Shown here in pieces: positions 15,356 through 29,100 of a stretch of DNA of 64,000 nt. The DNA is taken from the NCBI GenBank assembly GCA_019351895.1, contig JABBOH010000006.1:59276-123275 (forward strand), written 5' to 3'. How positions within the stretch are numbered: the first letter of the stretch is position 1; each line of letters opens with the position of its first letter. The DNA is from Pseudomonadota bacterium (GTDB lineage Bacteria; Pseudomonadota; Alphaproteobacteria; Acetobacterales; Acetobacteraceae). A program made the position numbers and the translations under genes. The notes beneath the pieces are model-generated. The model ran no database searches and had not been told where the DNA came from. It saw only the letters and a program-made list of their open reading frames with translations.

Positions 15356-17533
15356 ATGCCCGACCGGGTGTCGGTGCTTTTGCCCGTTCCCCTTGCCGGG
15401 CCGCTGGACTACCGGCTGCCGCCGGGCGTGCGGACCCAGCCCGGCGATGTCGTCATGGTCCCGCTGCACGGCCGCACGCTGCACGGCGTCGTCTGGGACG
15501 CGCCGCCCGATCCCGGCCTGGCGCTCGCGCGGCTCAAGCCGCTGGCGCCGGTCCATGGCCTGCCGCGTCTGGCCGCTCCCCTCCGCCGCTTCATCGATTG
15601 GGTCGCGGCCTATACTTTGTCCGCACCGGGCGAGGTTCTGGCGATGGCCATCCGCGCGCCTCTGCTCGCGGCGTCGCCACAGGGGCAGACGACCGGCTGG
15701 CTCCCCGGCGACGCGCGCCCCGAGGGCGCGGCGATGACCCCGGCGCGCGGGCGCCTGCTGGAGGTGCTGGCCGATGGCCGGCCGCGCGGGCTCGCGGACC
15801 TCATCCGGGAGGCGGGCGTCGGCCAGGGCGTCGCCCGCGCGATGGCCGATCGCGGCTGGCTCAGGCCCGTGGCGATGGAGCGCGCCCAAGCCTTCGCAAC
15901 GCCCGACCCGGACCATGCGGGTGCCGCGACGCTTTCCCCGCAGCAGGCCGAGGCCGCGGAAATACTCGCGGAAAATGTCCGGGCGCGCACCTTCTCGGTC
16001 ACGCTCCTCGATGGCGTCACCGGGTCGGGCAAGACCGAGACCTATCTCGAGGCCGTGGCTGAGGCGCTCCGGCTCGGCCGGCAGAGCCTCATCCTGCTGC
16101 CCGAGATCGCGCTCTCCGCTCAGTGGCTGGAGCGCTTCGCGCGGCGCTTCGGAGTGGCGCCCGCCGTCTGGCACTCGGACCTCACGCCCGCGACCCGCCG
16201 TCGGACATGGCGCGCCGTCGCCCGTGGGGAGGCGGCGGTCGTGGTCGGCGCGCGCTCGGCGCTCTTTCTGCCGTTCCCCGACCTCGGCCTCATCGTGGTC
16301 GACGAGGAGCACGAATCTGCCTTCAAGCAGGAGGAGGGGGTCATCTACCACGCCCGCGACATGGCGGTGGTCCGCGCCCGGCTGGAGTCGTCGCCGATCG
16401 TGCTGGTCTCGGCGACGCCCAGCCTCGAGACCATGGTGAACACCGAATCGGGCCGCTACGGGCATCTCACCCTCGCGTCCCGTCACGGCGGCGCGGCGTT
16501 GCCGCAGGTCGCCGCGATCGACCTCAGGGTGACGCCGCCCGAGCGCGGGCGGTTTCTGGCGCCTCCGCTCATCGAGGCGATCACCGAGACGCTGGCGCGC
16601 GGCGAGCAGGCGATGCTCTTTCTCAACCGGCGGGGCTACGCGCCGCTGACGCTCTGCCGCCATTGCGGCCACCGCTTCGCCTGTCGCGACTGCACGGCGT
16701 GGCTGGTCGAGCACCGCCAGCGCCGCCTGCTGCAATGCCACCACTGCGGCCATTCGGAGCCGGTTCCCGAAACCTGCCCCGCCTGCGATGCGGCGGATAC
16801 GCTCGCCCCCGTGGGCCCGGGGGTCGAGCGCATCACCGAGGAGGCGACGCTGCTGTTCCCCGACGCGCGCCGGCTGGTGATGGCGAGCGACACCATCGCG
16901 GGACCGGAGGGTGCCGCCCGCGCGGCGCAGCAAATCACCGATCGCGCGGTCGACCTCATCATCGGCACGCAGATCGTCGCCAAGGGCTGGCATTTCCCGC
17001 ACCTCACGCTGGTTGGCGTGGTCGACGCCGATCTCGGTCTTGCGGGTGGCGACCTGAGGGCCGGGGAGCGCACTTTGCAGCTTTTGCATCAGGTTGCGGG
17101 CCGCGCCGGGCGCGCCGAGGCCCCGGGCCGGGTGCTGCTGCAAACCTTCTCGCCCGAGCATCCGGTCATGAAGGCCCTTATCGGCGGCGATATCGCGGCT
17201 TTCATGGCGGCGGAGGCCGAGGGACGCAGGCCCGGCCACTGGCCGCCCTTCGGACGTCTCGCCGCGCTCATCATCTTTGGCGAGGACATGGCCGAGACCG
17301 ACCGCGTGGCGGCGGCGCTGGGCCGCGCGGCGCCGCATGGGCCAGGGATCGAGGTTCTGGGCCCGGCGCCGGCCCCGCTCGCCATGCTGCGCGGCCGCCA
17401 CCGGCGGCGGCTCCTGCTCAAGACCCGTCGCGACATCATGGTGCAGCCGATCCTGCGAGCCTGGCTCGCCAGCGTTCCCGTGCCGCGCGGGGTGCGCGTG
17501 GATGTCGATATCGATCCCGTGAGCTTCATGTGA
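15356..17533 (+). CDS. priA: primosomal protein N' (replication restart helicase PriA)
   Basis: A 3'-to-5' helicase that reloads the replisome at stalled forks; about 725 residues from ATG 15356. This start matches the family N-terminus ([19 protein letters not shown]) and leaves a gap to the divergent xerC. ATG 15302 is an alternative that would overlap xerC. Helicase motifs are [12 protein letters not shown] (Walker A) and [12 protein letters not shown] (DEEH box), with [10 protein letters not shown] late. Eight cysteines in four CxxC pairs (CRHCGH, CRDC, CHHCGH, CPAC) form the zinc insertion. It is followed by the F1 operon, an arrangement common in Rhodospirillales. Confidence 0.95.
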   Translation: MPDRVSVLLPVPLAGPLDYRLPPGVRTQPGDVVMVPLHGRTLHGVVWDAPPDPGLALARLKPLAPVHGLPRLAAPLRRFIDWVAAYTLSAPGEVLAMAIRAPLLAASPQGQTTGWLPGDARPEGAAMTPARGRLLEVLADGRPRGLADLIREAGVGQGVARAMADRGWLRPVAMERAQAFATPDPDHAGAATLSPQQAEAAEILAENVRARTFSVTLLDGVTGSGKTETYLEAVAEALRLGRQSLILLPEIALSAQWLERFARRFGVAPAVWHSDLTPATRRRTWRAVARGEAAVVVGARSALFLPFPDLGLIVVDEEHESAFKQEEGVIYHARDMAVVRARLESSPIVLVSATPSLETMVNTESGRYGHLTLASRHGGAALPQVAAIDLRVTPPERGRFLAPPLIEAITETLARGEQAMLFLNRRGYAPLTLCRHCGHRFACRDCTAWLVEHRQRRLLQCHHCGHSEPVPETCPACDAADTLAPVGPGVERITEEATLLFPDARRLVMASDTIAGPEGAARAAQQITDRAVDLIIGTQIVAKGWHFPHLTLVGVVDADLGLAGGDLRAGERTLQLLHQVAGRAGRAEAPGRVLLQTFSPEHPVMKALIGGDIAAFMAAEAEGRRPGHWPPFGRLAALIIFGEDMAETDRVAAALGRAAPHGPGIEVLGPAPAPLAMLRGRHRRRLLLKTRRDIMVQPILRAWLASVPVPRGVRVDVDIDPVSFM

Positions 17534-17680
17534 CGGCCACCCGATGGCCCGGCGTCGAGCCGGCAAGCCGCATCATTACGGCGCGTGATCACATTAGGTG
17601 AGGCAAACCCGCGGCCTCTCCGTTGCTTCGGTGAAACCCCTATGATAGTTCCGCCCCATCGAAGACAAACTGGCGTTAGC

Positions 17681-17727
17681 GTCTCGGGAACGGTCTCGGA
17701 CAGCGGTCGCGGGAACGTCTCGGAAAC
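17681..17727 (+). repeat. four imperfect 11-bp direct repeats in the atpH leader
   Basis: Units start at 17681, 17693, 17706 and 17717: GTCTCGGGAAC, GTCTCGGACAG, GTCGCGGGAAC and GTCTCGGAAAC. They end 18 nt before the atpH GTG. Centre-to-centre spacings are 12, 13 and 11 bp, about one helical turn. A possible -10 box TATGAT sits at 17641-17646 without a good -35, so the repeats may be in the transcribed leader. Their role is unknown. Confidence 0.6.
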
Positions 17728-17745
17728 TAATGACGGGTAGGACAC

Positions 17746-18315
17746 GTGGCCTCGGGCGCCGGCACTCACTCACCGAACCAGATCCTCGCGGGGCGCTATG
17801 CCACCGCGCTGTATGAGTATGCGGAAAGCGTGGGCGCGCTCGACCGCGTCATCGAGGAGAGCGAGGCGCTCGCCCGCCTGATCGACGAGAGCGACGAGCT
17901 TCGGGTTTTCCTCGCCAATCCGCTGATCGACGCTCAGGAGGGCACGAAGGCCGCGCGCGCCGTGCTGGAGGCTCAGGGCTTCGGCTCGATCATCCGGGAT
18001 TTCGTGGGCGTGGTGTGCAACAACCGCAGGCTGTTCTTCCTGCGGCCGATCCTGAAGTCTTTTGCCGAACTCGTCGACAAGAAGCGTGGCGTGATGCGCG
18101 CGGAAGTTGTATCGGCGCATCCGCTGACCGATCTTCAGTCGACCCAGCTGCGCGCCCGCCTGACCGAGTTGGGCTTCGGGCGCGTTCAGATCAACGAGAC
18201 GGTCGATCCGTCTCTTCTCGGCGGCCTCGTCGTCAAGCTCGGCGCCCGTCTCTACGATACCAGCCTCAAGTCGCGCCTACAGCGACTGCAATACGCGATG
18301 AAGGGAGCCGCCTGA
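17746..18315 (+). CDS. atpH: F1 ATP synthase subunit delta (OSCP)
   Basis: A 189-residue subunit linking the b/b' stalk to the top of the F1 hexamer. The helical N-domain begins with [21 protein letters not shown]. The C-terminal part contains the conserved [21 protein letters not shown], with final residues [14 protein letters not shown]. It starts with GTG 17746. This is the first gene of the F1 operon atpH-A-G-D-C, with atpA starting 1 nt after its stop. Confidence 0.95.
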   Translation: MASGAGTHSPNQILAGRYATALYEYAESVGALDRVIEESEALARLIDESDELRVFLANPLIDAQEGTKAARAVLEAQGFGSIIRDFVGVVCNNRRLFFLRPILKSFAELVDKKRGVMRAEVVSAHPLTDLQSTQLRARLTELGFGRVQINETVDPSLLGGLVVKLGARLYDTSLKSRLQRLQYAMKGAA

Positions 18316-18316
18316 C

Positions 18317-19852
18317 ATGGAGATCCGCCCCGCAGAGATCTCGGAGATCCTGAAGAAGCAGATCGCCAGCTTCGACACCGACGCCAATGTGGCCGAAACC
18401 GGCCAGGTGTTGAGCGTCGGCGACGGCATCGCCCAGGTCTTCGGTCTGCAGAACGTCATGGCCAGCGAGCTGGTCGAGTTTCCTGGCGCCGGCATCAAGG
18501 GCATGGCGCTGAACCTCGCCGCCGACAGCGTCGGCATCGTCATCTTCGGTGACGACAGCCGTATCCGCGAGGGCGACACGGTCGTTCGCACCGGCGACAT
18601 CGTGGACGTGCCGGTCGGGAAGGCGCTGCTCGGCCGTGTCGTCGACGCCCTTGGCAACCCGATCGACGGCCGCGGCCCGATCGAGACGACCGAGCGCCGC
18701 CGCGCCGAGGTCAAGGCTCCGGGCATCATCCCCCGCAAATCGGTGCATGAGCCGATGCAGACCGGCATCAAGTCGATCGACGCCCTGGTGCCGATCGGGC
18801 GTGGTCAGCGCGAACTCATCATCGGCGACCGCCAGACCGGCAAGACCGCCGTCATCATCGACGCCTTCATCAACCAGAAGACGATCAACGCGGGCGACGA
18901 CGAAAGCCGCAAGCTCTATTGCATCTACGTCGCGATCGGGCAGAAGCGCTCGACGGTCGCACAGCTCGTGCGCACGCTCGAGGAATACGGCGCGATGGAA
19001 TACTCGATCGTGGTGGCGGCCACCGCCTCCGACCCCGCGCCCATGCAGTTCCTGGCGCCCTATTCGGCTTGCGCGATGGGGGAGTATTTCCGCGACAACG
19101 GCATGCACGCCCTGATCGCCTACGACGATCTGACCAAGCAGGCCGTCGCCTATCGCCAGATGTCCCTGCTGCTGCGCCGGCCGCCGGGCCGCGAGGCCTT
19201 CCCGGGCGACGTGTTCTACCTCCACTCGCGCCTACTGGAGCGTGCGGCGAAGATGTCGGACGCCGAGGGCGCGGGCAGCCTCACCGCGCTTCCCGTCATC
19301 GAGACGCAGGCAGGCGACATTTCGGCCTATATCCCGACCAACGTCATCTCGATCACGGACGGCCAGATCTTCCTGGAGACGGAGCTGTTCTTCAAGGGCA
19401 TCCGGCCGGCCATCAACGTGGGCGCCAGCGTCTCCCGCGTCGGCTCGGCCGCCCAGATCAAGGCGATGAAGCAGGTGGCGGGCCGCATCAAGCTCGACCT
19501 CGCGCAGTATCGCGAAATGCAGGCCTTCAGCCAGTTCTCCTCCGACCTCGATCCTTCGACCCAGAGGCTGCTCGCGCGCGGCGCGCGGCTGACCGAGCTG
19601 CTCAAGCAGCCGCAGTTCCATCCGCTCCCGGTGGAGGAGCAGGCGGTCGTGATCTTCGGCGGCGTGCGCGGCCTGCTCGACCGGGTGCCGGTGGACAAGA
19701 TCGTGGAGTTCGAGCGGCGGTTCGTCTCCGACCTCAGGACCCGCGAGCCGGGCATCCTGGACTCGATCCGTGACGACCGCGAGATCAAGCCGGATGTGGA
19801 CAAGAAGCTGACCGCGTTCATCACGAAGCTCGTCGATGAATTCGTCTCCTGA
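18317..19852 (+). CDS. atpA: F1 ATP synthase subunit alpha
   Basis: The 511-residue non-catalytic nucleotide-binding subunit. The P-loop [13 protein letters not shown] lies near residue 170, preceded by [11 protein letters not shown]. The ATP synthase alpha/beta signature region [19 protein letters not shown] is at about 365, containing the Ser-Arg finger region. Length and sequence are close to standard alphaproteobacterial AtpA (about 510). It forms the alternating hexamer with AtpD. Confidence 0.98.
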   Translation: MEIRPAEISEILKKQIASFDTDANVAETGQVLSVGDGIAQVFGLQNVMASELVEFPGAGIKGMALNLAADSVGIVIFGDDSRIREGDTVVRTGDIVDVPVGKALLGRVVDALGNPIDGRGPIETTERRRAEVKAPGIIPRKSVHEPMQTGIKSIDALVPIGRGQRELIIGDRQTGKTAVIIDAFINQKTINAGDDESRKLYCIYVAIGQKRSTVAQLVRTLEEYGAMEYSIVVAATASDPAPMQFLAPYSACAMGEYFRDNGMHALIAYDDLTKQAVAYRQMSLLLRRPPGREAFPGDVFYLHSRLLERAAKMSDAEGAGSLTALPVIETQAGDISAYIPTNVISITDGQIFLETELFFKGIRPAINVGASVSRVGSAAQIKAMKQVAGRIKLDLAQYREMQAFSQFSSDLDPSTQRLLARGARLTELLKQPQFHPLPVEEQAVVIFGGVRGLLDRVPVDKIVEFERRFVSDLRTREPGILDSIRDDREIKPDVDKKLTAFITKLVDEFVS

Positions 19853-19873
19853 GGCCGGCGGAAGACCTGACAC

Positions 19874-22211
<2,338 letters not shown>

Positions 22212-22214
22212 CGC

Positions 22215-22625
22215 ATGCCCGTCTCCCTGGAGATCGTCAGTCCCGAGAAGCTGCTGGTCGCCCAGGCGGTGGACATGGTGGTGATCCCGGCCTCCGAGGG
22301 CGACATCGGCGTTCTACCGGAACACAGCCCGATGATCGTGCTGCTCCGGGGCGGCGAGGTCATCCTCTATGAGGGCGAGCAGGTGACCGCGCGGTTCTTC
22401 GTCACCGGCGGTTTCGCCGAGATCACCGAGGAACGCTGCACGGTTCTGGCGGACACGGCCGAGCCCTCGTCCTCCATCGATCGCGCGGCGGGCGAGCGCC
22501 AGTTGCAGGAAGCGACCCGCGAACTGGCGGAAGCCGAGCGGGCAGGCAATCTGGACGGGCTGGCTCCCATCATGGAGCGGGTTCAGGTGGCCCAGGCGAT
22601 CGTGGATCTAGGCCCGGCGCAGTAG
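22215..22625 (+). CDS. atpC: F1 ATP synthase subunit epsilon
   Basis: A 136-residue rotor-base subunit. The N-terminal beta-sandwich contains ASEGDIGVLPEHSPMI and a helical C-terminal part follows (QLQEATRELAEAERAG). In many bacteria the C-terminal helices restrain ATP hydrolysis. It starts 3 nt after atpD and ends 16 nt before the convergent glycosyltransferase gene, with no obvious terminator between them. Confidence 0.95.
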   Translation: MPVSLEIVSPEKLLVAQAVDMVVIPASEGDIGVLPEHSPMIVLLRGGEVILYEGEQVTARFFVTGGFAEITEERCTVLADTAEPSSSIDRAAGERQLQEATRELAEAERAGNLDGLAPIMERVQVAQAIVDLGPAQ

Positions 22626-22641
22626 CGTGCCGCTGGCTTTT

Positions 22642-23751
22642 CTAGCGGGCGTGTTCCAGCAATAGCGTCTCGAGCCGCCGCGACTGCACTCCGGCGTCAT
22701 AATCGCGGCAGGCGAGTGCCCGGCCCGCCGCCCCGAGACGGCGGCGTGCGGCGGGGTCCGCCATCAACTCCGCGATCGCCGCCGCGAGCGCCAGCGCATC
22801 GCTCGCCGCCACAGTCGCTCCGGTCTCCCCGGGCGTGATCACACCCGCGAGCCCCGCCCGATCGGAGGCGAGAACCGGCAGTCCAAGCGCCATGGCCTCC
22901 ACCGCGACACTCGGCAGCCCCTCGGCATCGCCGCCGGCGGCTCGGATGCTCGGCACCACCAGCAAACTGGCTTCCCGCATCAGGGCGGCGACCGCCTCGG
23001 GTTTCTGCCAGCCGAGGAAGCGGATGCGGGCCAGCCCGGCCGCCTGGGCGCGAACGGTTTCCCCCAGCGGGCCGTCGCCGACGATGATGGCGTCGGGCTC
23101 GCGGCCCTCATCCGCCAACCGGCGAAGCGCGTCGATGAGCACCGGCAGGCCCTTTTTGGCGACGAACCGGCCGACGAACAGCAGCGGCGCCCGATCCGGC
23201 CGGTCTGGCGCCTCGTCCGGCAGTTCGGTGCCGATCGGCAGCACCGTCAGTTTGGCCGCCGGGAAGCCGCGGGCGAGAAGCCGCTCCCGCACGGTTTCGG
23301 ACACGCAGATGAAACGCCGGGCCTCGGCCAGCAGCGCGGGCAGCCGCCGCGCGAAGAGGCTGGGGGGAAATCGGCGGTAATGCTTGTCCTTGTGCGCATC
23401 GCCGCCATGGAAGGTGACGACAAGCGGCAGATTGAGAGCCCGGGCGAGGGGCAGCGCGAAGGCGCCTCCGCGTCCGAACTGGGCGTGCACCACGACCGGG
23501 CGCATCGCCTCCAGCGCCGGCATATCGGGCACCAGCCCCAGTTCTTTGAAGGCAGCGCGCCGTAGCCCGCCGAGCGCGCTTTCCCCGCCGAGCCGGTGGA
23601 CGGTCAGACCAGCCTCCGCCGCCCCGGGCGTGATTCTGCGGCCGACCCATACCGGACGCAGCCGGGAGAAGCCGAGATACTGGCGCCGCATGAACCCCAC
23701 CTCCGACTGGGGCAGGATCACGTCGCGGTAGATCAGCGCCGTCGGCGTCAT
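22642..23751 (-). CDS. GT4-family glycosyltransferase
   Basis: A 369-residue cytosolic, GT-B-fold enzyme that transfers a sugar from a nucleotide donor. The acceptor half has VVVTFHGGDAHKDKHYRR. The donor half has LLFVGRFVAKKGLPVLIDAL and the nucleotide-sugar motif EGLPSVAVEAMALGLPVLAS, with the expected Glu residues. Its ATG overlaps the stop of the histidine kinase by 4 bp, so it is the third gene of a regulator-kinase-glycosyltransferase operon. That suggests envelope or exopolysaccharide modification in response to the kinase's signal. Sugar and acceptor are not identifiable. Confidence 0.85.
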   Translation of the reverse strand: MTPTALIYRDVILPQSEVGFMRRQYLGFSRLRPVWVGRRITPGAAEAGLTVHRLGGESALGGLRRAAFKELGLVPDMPALEAMRPVVVHAQFGRGGAFALPLARALNLPLVVTFHGGDAHKDKHYRRFPPSLFARRLPALLAEARRFICVSETVRERLLARGFPAAKLTVLPIGTELPDEAPDRPDRAPLLFVGRFVAKKGLPVLIDALRRLADEGREPDAIIVGDGPLGETVRAQAAGLARIRFLGWQKPEAVAALMREASLLVVPSIRAAGGDAEGLPSVAVEAMALGLPVLASDRAGLAGVITPGETGATVAASDALALAAAIAELMADPAARRRLGAAGRALACRDYDAGVQSRRLETLLLEHAR

Positions 23752-25151
23752 GTGGGCAAGGTGAGAATGACGCGCGCGCCGCCCTCCGGGCGATTGGCGA
23801 GGGTGAGGTCGCCGCCATGCGCGCGGGCGATGTCGCGGGCGATGGCGAGGCCGAGCCCGACACCGCCCGTCTCCCGGTTCCGGCTTGTCTCAAGCCTTTG
23901 GAACGGCTGCATGACGCGTTCCATCTCCTCCGGCGGGATCCCCGGCCCATCGTCGGCGATCTCGATCCGCAACGACGTGCCGGGCCGCGCCGGACGTATC
24001 AGGCGAACATGGGCGGCGTTGCCGTATTTGATCGCGTTCCCGACGAGATTTGTGAGCGCCCGCTTGAAGGCCTGTGGCCGGACGCGGACCGTCCAGTGGT
24101 CCGGTCCGTCATAGTCCAGATGCTCGGCGATTTCGGGCGCCGCGTCCCCGGCCTCGTCCAGCACCGTGCGCAGCAGCTCCGCGAGGTCGATCGGCGAGAC
24201 CGGCTCATTGGGACTGGCGATCCGGCCAAAGGCGATCGTGGCGGATACCATCGCCTCCATCTCATCGAGGTCGCGCAGCATCTTCGCCCGCTGGTCGTCG
24301 TCCTCCATGAACTCGGCGCGCAGCCGCATCCGGGTGATCGGGGTCCGAAGGTCGTGGCCGATCGCTGTCAGCAGCAGCGTGCGGTCATCCACGAAGCGCC
24401 GAATTCGCGCCGCCATCGTGTTGAAGGCGGAGGCGGCGGCGGCGATCTCGGAGGGGCCGTCCTCGGGAAGCGGCGGTGCATTCACGTCCCGGCCGAGCGC
24501 CTCGGCCGCCGCGGCGAGGGTGCGGACCGGTGCCGTCAGCCGCCGCACGGCCCAGATGGTGAGGGCCGCCGCCAGCAGCGTCATCATCACGAAGGCGATC
24601 AGAAACTCGGTGCCCTGGATTTCGCCCGGACCCGGCAGCCGGCTGGAGATGACGAGCCAGGTGCCGTCGGGCATTTCCAGCCCCGTGTATTCCCGCCGCG
24701 TCTCCGGATCGACGCCGAAGTGCACATGCTGGGGCCGCAACTCGGGCGGGATGGGGAAGCCGTCCATGTTGAGCAGGATGCTGTGCCGGATAGGCGGGGG
24801 CGCCGGCATCAAGTTGGCGAAGAGCGAATTGAGGTTTGGCAGGATCTCGACCGTGAAGCCTTTGGGCTTCGGGATGAGCGCAAGCCGCGCCTGCCGTTCG
24901 GCGACGGGCGTCTCCGCGAGGTCGCGATACATGCTCATCACGCGGAAGCTGAAGACCCGAACGGCCGCGAGCCGCACCAGGTCGTTGCGGTCGAGCGTGT
25001 GGATGCCGAGCCCGAGCGTCTGCACGACGACAAGCCCGAGGATCAGGACGAATGCGGTGCGGGCCGCGAGGCTGGCGGGCCACGGCCGGAGGTAGCGGAG
25101 CCAGGACGACTTCGGGGGCGCGGCGGGAATGGCTTGGATCGGTTCCGTCAC
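23748..25151 (-). CDS. membrane sensor histidine kinase (EnvZ/OmpB-like class)
   Basis: A 467-residue kinase. Residues about 30-50 form the first transmembrane helix, about 55-180 a periplasmic sensor with no named domain and about 182-202 the second helix. A HAMP region follows (AVRRLTAPVRTLAAAAEALG). The dimerisation/phosphorylation helix has His266 in AIGHDLRTPITRMRLRAE, and the ATPase has NLVGNAIKYGNA, DDGPGIPPEE and [19 protein letters not shown]. It overlaps the upstream response regulator stop by 4 bp and the downstream glycosyltransferase start by 4 bp. The GHDLRTPITR box is that of kinases paired with OmpR-type regulators, as here. Confidence 0.9.
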   Translation of the reverse strand: MTEPIQAIPAAPPKSSWLRYLRPWPASLAARTAFVLILGLVVVQTLGLGIHTLDRNDLVRLAAVRVFSFRVMSMYRDLAETPVAERQARLALIPKPKGFTVEILPNLNSLFANLMPAPPPIRHSILLNMDGFPIPPELRPQHVHFGVDPETRREYTGLEMPDGTWLVISSRLPGPGEIQGTEFLIAFVMMTLLAAALTIWAVRRLTAPVRTLAAAAEALGRDVNAPPLPEDGPSEIAAAASAFNTMAARIRRFVDDRTLLLTAIGHDLRTPITRMRLRAEFMEDDDQRAKMLRDLDEMEAMVSATIAFGRIASPNEPVSPIDLAELLRTVLDEAGDAAPEIAEHLDYDGPDHWTVRVRPQAFKRALTNLVGNAIKYGNAAHVRLIRPARPGTSLRIEIADDGPGIPPEEMERVMQPFQRLETSRNRETGGVGLGLAIARDIARAHGGDLTLANRPEGGARVILTLPT

Positions 25152-25873
25152 GTGCGCTCGACGGTCGCGGCCAGGACATAGCCGCCGCCGCGCACGGTCT
25201 TGATCAGCTGAGCGCCGCCACCCTGGTCGTCGAGCTTGCGGCGGAGGCGGCTCACCGCCACATCGATCGCGCGGTCGAACGGACCGGCCTGCCGCCCGCG
25301 CAGAAGGTCGAGCAGCATGTCCCGCGTCAGCACGCGGTTGGCCCGCTCCAGCAGCGCCAACAGGAGGTCGTATTCACCGCCGGTCAACGGCACCTCGACG
25401 CCCTCTGGGTTGAGCAGCCGGCGCCGCGCGGGCTCCAGCGTCCAACCGGCGAAGCGCAGCGGTCTGGCGATGCGGTCGCCGCCCGCGGCACTCTCCGGCG
25501 GGTCCGCGGCGCGCCGCATGATGGCCCGGATCCGCGCCATCAGTTCGCGCGGGTTGAAGGGCTTCGCGATGTAGTCGTCGGCGCCGAGTTCGAGGCCGAT
25601 GATGCGGTCTGTGTCCTCGCTCATCGCGCTCAGCATCACGATGGGCACATCCTCCTGGTCGCGCAGCCAGCGCGCGAGATCGAGACCGCTCTCGCCGGGC
25701 AGCATGAGGTCCAGCACGACCAGCTGGAAGGCGCCGCGCGTCCAGGCACGCCGCGCCTCCCGCGCATCCCGCACGGCGGTGATCCGAAACCCGTTCTTCT
25801 CCATGAAGCGCGTCAGCAGGTCGCGGATTTCATGGTCGTCGTCGATCACGAGCAGGTGCGGGCGCATGTCCAT
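25148..25873 (-). CDS. OmpR-family response regulator
   Basis: An N-terminal receiver has the acidic pair in HLLVIDDDHE, the phospho-acceptor Asp in VVLDLMLPGESG and the conserved Lys in DYIAKPFNPRELMARI. A C-terminal winged-helix DNA-binding domain follows (VPLTGGEYDLLLALLERANR, SRLRRKLD, IKTVRGGGYVL). The start is uncertain: the frame is open to 26026, and ATGs at 25915 (weak AGAGG upstream), 25873 and 25867 are possible. I use 25873 because the receiver begins a few residues later. It is the first gene of the operon with the kinase and the GT4 gene. Confidence 0.88.
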   Translation of the reverse strand: MDMRPHLLVIDDDHEIRDLLTRFMEKNGFRITAVRDAREARRAWTRGAFQLVVLDLMLPGESGLDLARWLRDQEDVPIVMLSAMSEDTDRIIGLELGADDYIAKPFNPRELMARIRAIMRRAADPPESAAGGDRIARPLRFAGWTLEPARRRLLNPEGVEVPLTGGEYDLLLALLERANRVLTRDMLLDLLRGRQAGPFDRAIDVAVSRLRRKLDDQGGGAQLIKTVRGGGYVLAATVERT

Positions 25874-26143
25874 ATCGACAACATAAGGGACGGAAACTGT
25901 GGCGTGCAGATGCATCGGGCCTCTGTTGCACTTTGTCGCGTTCACGTCCCATGCCGGTGACGGGGGCGCCGCCCGCATGGGAGCGGGCGCCACAGACGAA
26001 GGCTCATTGTCCGGGACGTTTGGCAACCGCCGCGATCATCGGGCCCGAACCGGGCTGAGGCCGGGGACGGGCAGGCGAGCCGGCCAGTGCGGGCGCGCCT
26101 CGCCACGCAGCCATAAAGTTTCGGTTGATTAACGATCTCGGCT

Positions 26144-29100
26144 GTGGCGATAGAGGGGCATGGGAAAGCCCTTCCGACTTTGACGCGGTCGCGGTCGTCT
26201 CGACCTCAAGCGGGGGCCGTCGTCCGGAAGGGCTCGCTCATCCTGAGCGTTCGGGGCGGCGAGGTCACGCTGCAGGCGCGGGGCGCGGCGGCGCTGCCCG
26301 TGGGGACCTTCGACATCCGTCTGGATGACCAGCCGGGTGGCCGGATCACGCTGGCCGCCGGCGCGCGGCAGCTTTCGTTCCCGTTGCCGCCGCATCTGCT
26401 GCCCGTCGCCGTGGATCTGATCGACGCCGAAAGCGGCCGCAGCGCCTTCCCGAACCCTCTGGTTCTGGAGGATGCGTTACAGACGCGGGTCGAGCGCGCT
26501 TCGATCGAGGACGGCGCCGTCACGCTCGCGGTGACGATGGCGGGCGCGCCGGTATCCGCGCTCGCGGTCGTCGTCATGGCAGAGGGCGGCATGGGCGGAG
26601 CCGATGAGGCCGTCGCGACGGGCCTCGCCTTGCCCATCCGGATGGATGCCGACGGGCGCAGCTTCTACCTGTGCCGGCTGCCTCTCCTCACGCTGTTGCC
26701 GATCGACCTGCCGCGGCCTCTGACCGTCCATATCAGCGGGCGGCGCGTGCAGCCGCCGCTGATGGGTCAGGCGCAGACGGCAGGCATGGCCGGCTACGTC
26801 GATCAGGCGACCTCGGAGGGAATTTCGGGCTGGGCCGTCGATCTCGGGAATCCGGCGCATCGCCTCGGCGTCGAGGTGAGTACCGATGGCCGGGTCCTCG
26901 GCACGGTTCCCGCCGAGATCCCACGGCCGGACCTGGAGGCGATCGGCGTCGTGGCGCCCTGCGGCTTCCACGTGCCGCAGGAGATGTTCCGGGACCTCCG
27001 CCACGGCGACCGGCTATCGCTCACCGTCGCGGGCACAGTCAGCCACCTGATCCATAGTCCGCTCGTGCTTACCGTCGCGACCCACATCCGGGGCCTTTTC
27101 GACAATATCGACGGCAATCAAGCCTGCGGTTGGGTGATCGACACGGACCGGCCGGGCGTGCCCTGCACGGTCGAGGCGCTATGCGGCGACCGCGTCATCG
27201 GCACCGCAGACGCGACGGGCCTCCGCCGCGACGTGCTCGAGGCCGGCCTGCCGACCGACCGCTGCGGCTTCCGGATCACCTTGGAGGAGCCGCTGCATAC
27301 GCTGTTCGAGCGCGACATCAGCGTGCGGATCAAGGGTACGACCATGCTCCTGAACGGCGGGCCCCAGCAGCCCAGGCTCAACCCGAATATCCGCGCCTAT
27401 CTCGCCCCCGATCGCGGCATGTCCGCCGCCCTCATCCGCCGTCTGCGCACAAGGATGAACCGTTCCGCCGACGGGCTCGGCATCTCGATCGTCATGCCGG
27501 TCTATAACACCCGGCGCGACTGGCTGGTGGAGGCGTTGCGCAGCGTTTGCACCCAATGGTGCGACGCCTGGGAGTTGATCTGCGTCGACGACGCCTCGAC
27601 CGAGGCGCAGGTGTCGCAGGTGCTTGCGTGGTTCGCGCAGACGGAGCCCCGTATCCGCGTCATCCGCTCGCCCGTGAACCAGGGCATCGCGGGGACAACG
27701 ACGCTCGGCATGCGGGCCGCCCACTACCCCTATGTGGCGCTGATGGATCATGACGACGTGCTGGAGCCCGATGCGGTCCACCACCTTGCCGCGACGGCGC
27801 GCTCGACCGGCGCCGACCTCATCTACAGCGACGAGGTCCTGACCGGCGAGGACAGTTCGGTGGTGCTCGACGTGCGAGCGCGGCCGGCCTTTTCCTACGA
27901 CTATTACCTGTCGCACCCCTACTTCGTGCATATGGTTGCCGTCCGCACCGAAATCGCCCGGCGGATCGGCGGCTTCGACGCGCGGCTCGCGATCTCGGCC
28001 GATGTCGATTTCGTCCTGCGCGCGATCGAGGAGAGCCGCTCGGTCGCCCATGTTCCGCGCGTTCTTTATCGTTGGCGCACGCATCCGGGCAGCGCCGGCC
28101 ATGCCAAGCAGGGCGAGGTGATGGCGGCGACCGCCCGCGTCATCCAGGCGCATCTCGATCGGGTCGCGCCCGGGGCCGAGGCCCGGCCGGCGCCGGAATT
28201 CAACCAGTTCGAGGTGGCTTGGCCCGATCCCGGCGGCCGCGTGCTGATCGTGATCCCGACCAAGGACGGCATCGACGTACTGCGCCAGTGCATCGAAGCG
28301 ATCGAGGCCACGACGCCCGCCGATGAATACCGCCTGGTCGTGATCGACCATCAGTCGACCGATCCCAAGTCGAAGCGCTATCTGGCGCGGATCGGCAAGC
28401 GGCACAGCGTGATGCCCTTTGCGGGGGCTTTCAACTACGCGCTGATGAACAACCGCGCCGTCCGCATGCAGGGGGCGGACGAGCCCTTCGTCCTGTTCAT
28501 GAACAACGACATCGAGGCGATCGACCCCGGTTGGCTGCCGCGGATGCGATCGCTCGCGGCGCGGGCGGATGTCGGCGTCGTCGGCACCGCGCTCATGTAT
28601 GCCGACCGGCGCATCCAGCACGGCGGTGTCATCGTCGGCATCAACGGCCTCGCCGATCACGCGCTCCGCTTCGAGACGGTGTGGGAGAGCGATGGTTCAC
28701 GGACCCTCGGCTACAACGCCTCGTTGACCTCGGTGCGAGACTTCTCCGCTGTCACCGCTGCCTGCATGATGATGCGCCGCGCGGTGTTCGACGAGGTCGG
28801 CGGCTTCGACGAGGGCTTCGCCGTCGGCTTCAACGACACCGACCTCTGCCTACGGGTGGGCCGGGCCGGCTACAAGGTGCTCTATGACGGCCGCACGGTG
28901 CTCTACCACCATGAGTCCGTGACCCGTATCGCCAAGGCGCAGCTGAAACATCCCGGCGACGACCGGAAGCTGAGGCAGGATTGGGGGCATCTGCTGCGGG
29001 CGGGCGATCCCTATTACAGCCCCTTGCTCGAACTCTATGGCCGCGACCACCGGCTGCGGCTTGAGCCTTGCGGTCCGGCGGTGCCACGCGTCGTGCGCGT

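Noticed and set aside
15080..17566. 828-codon open frame on the minus strand opposite priA
   Set aside because: It is an antisense shadow created by high GC at third positions of priA. Its translation is Arg/His/Gly/Ala-rich with no domain, while priA opposite carries every helicase motif.
17623..17646. TTGCTT ... TATGAT as an atpH promoter
   Set aside because: The -10 is good but the spacer is only 12 nt. I could not find a -35 at a workable distance, so I mention it only as a possible -10.
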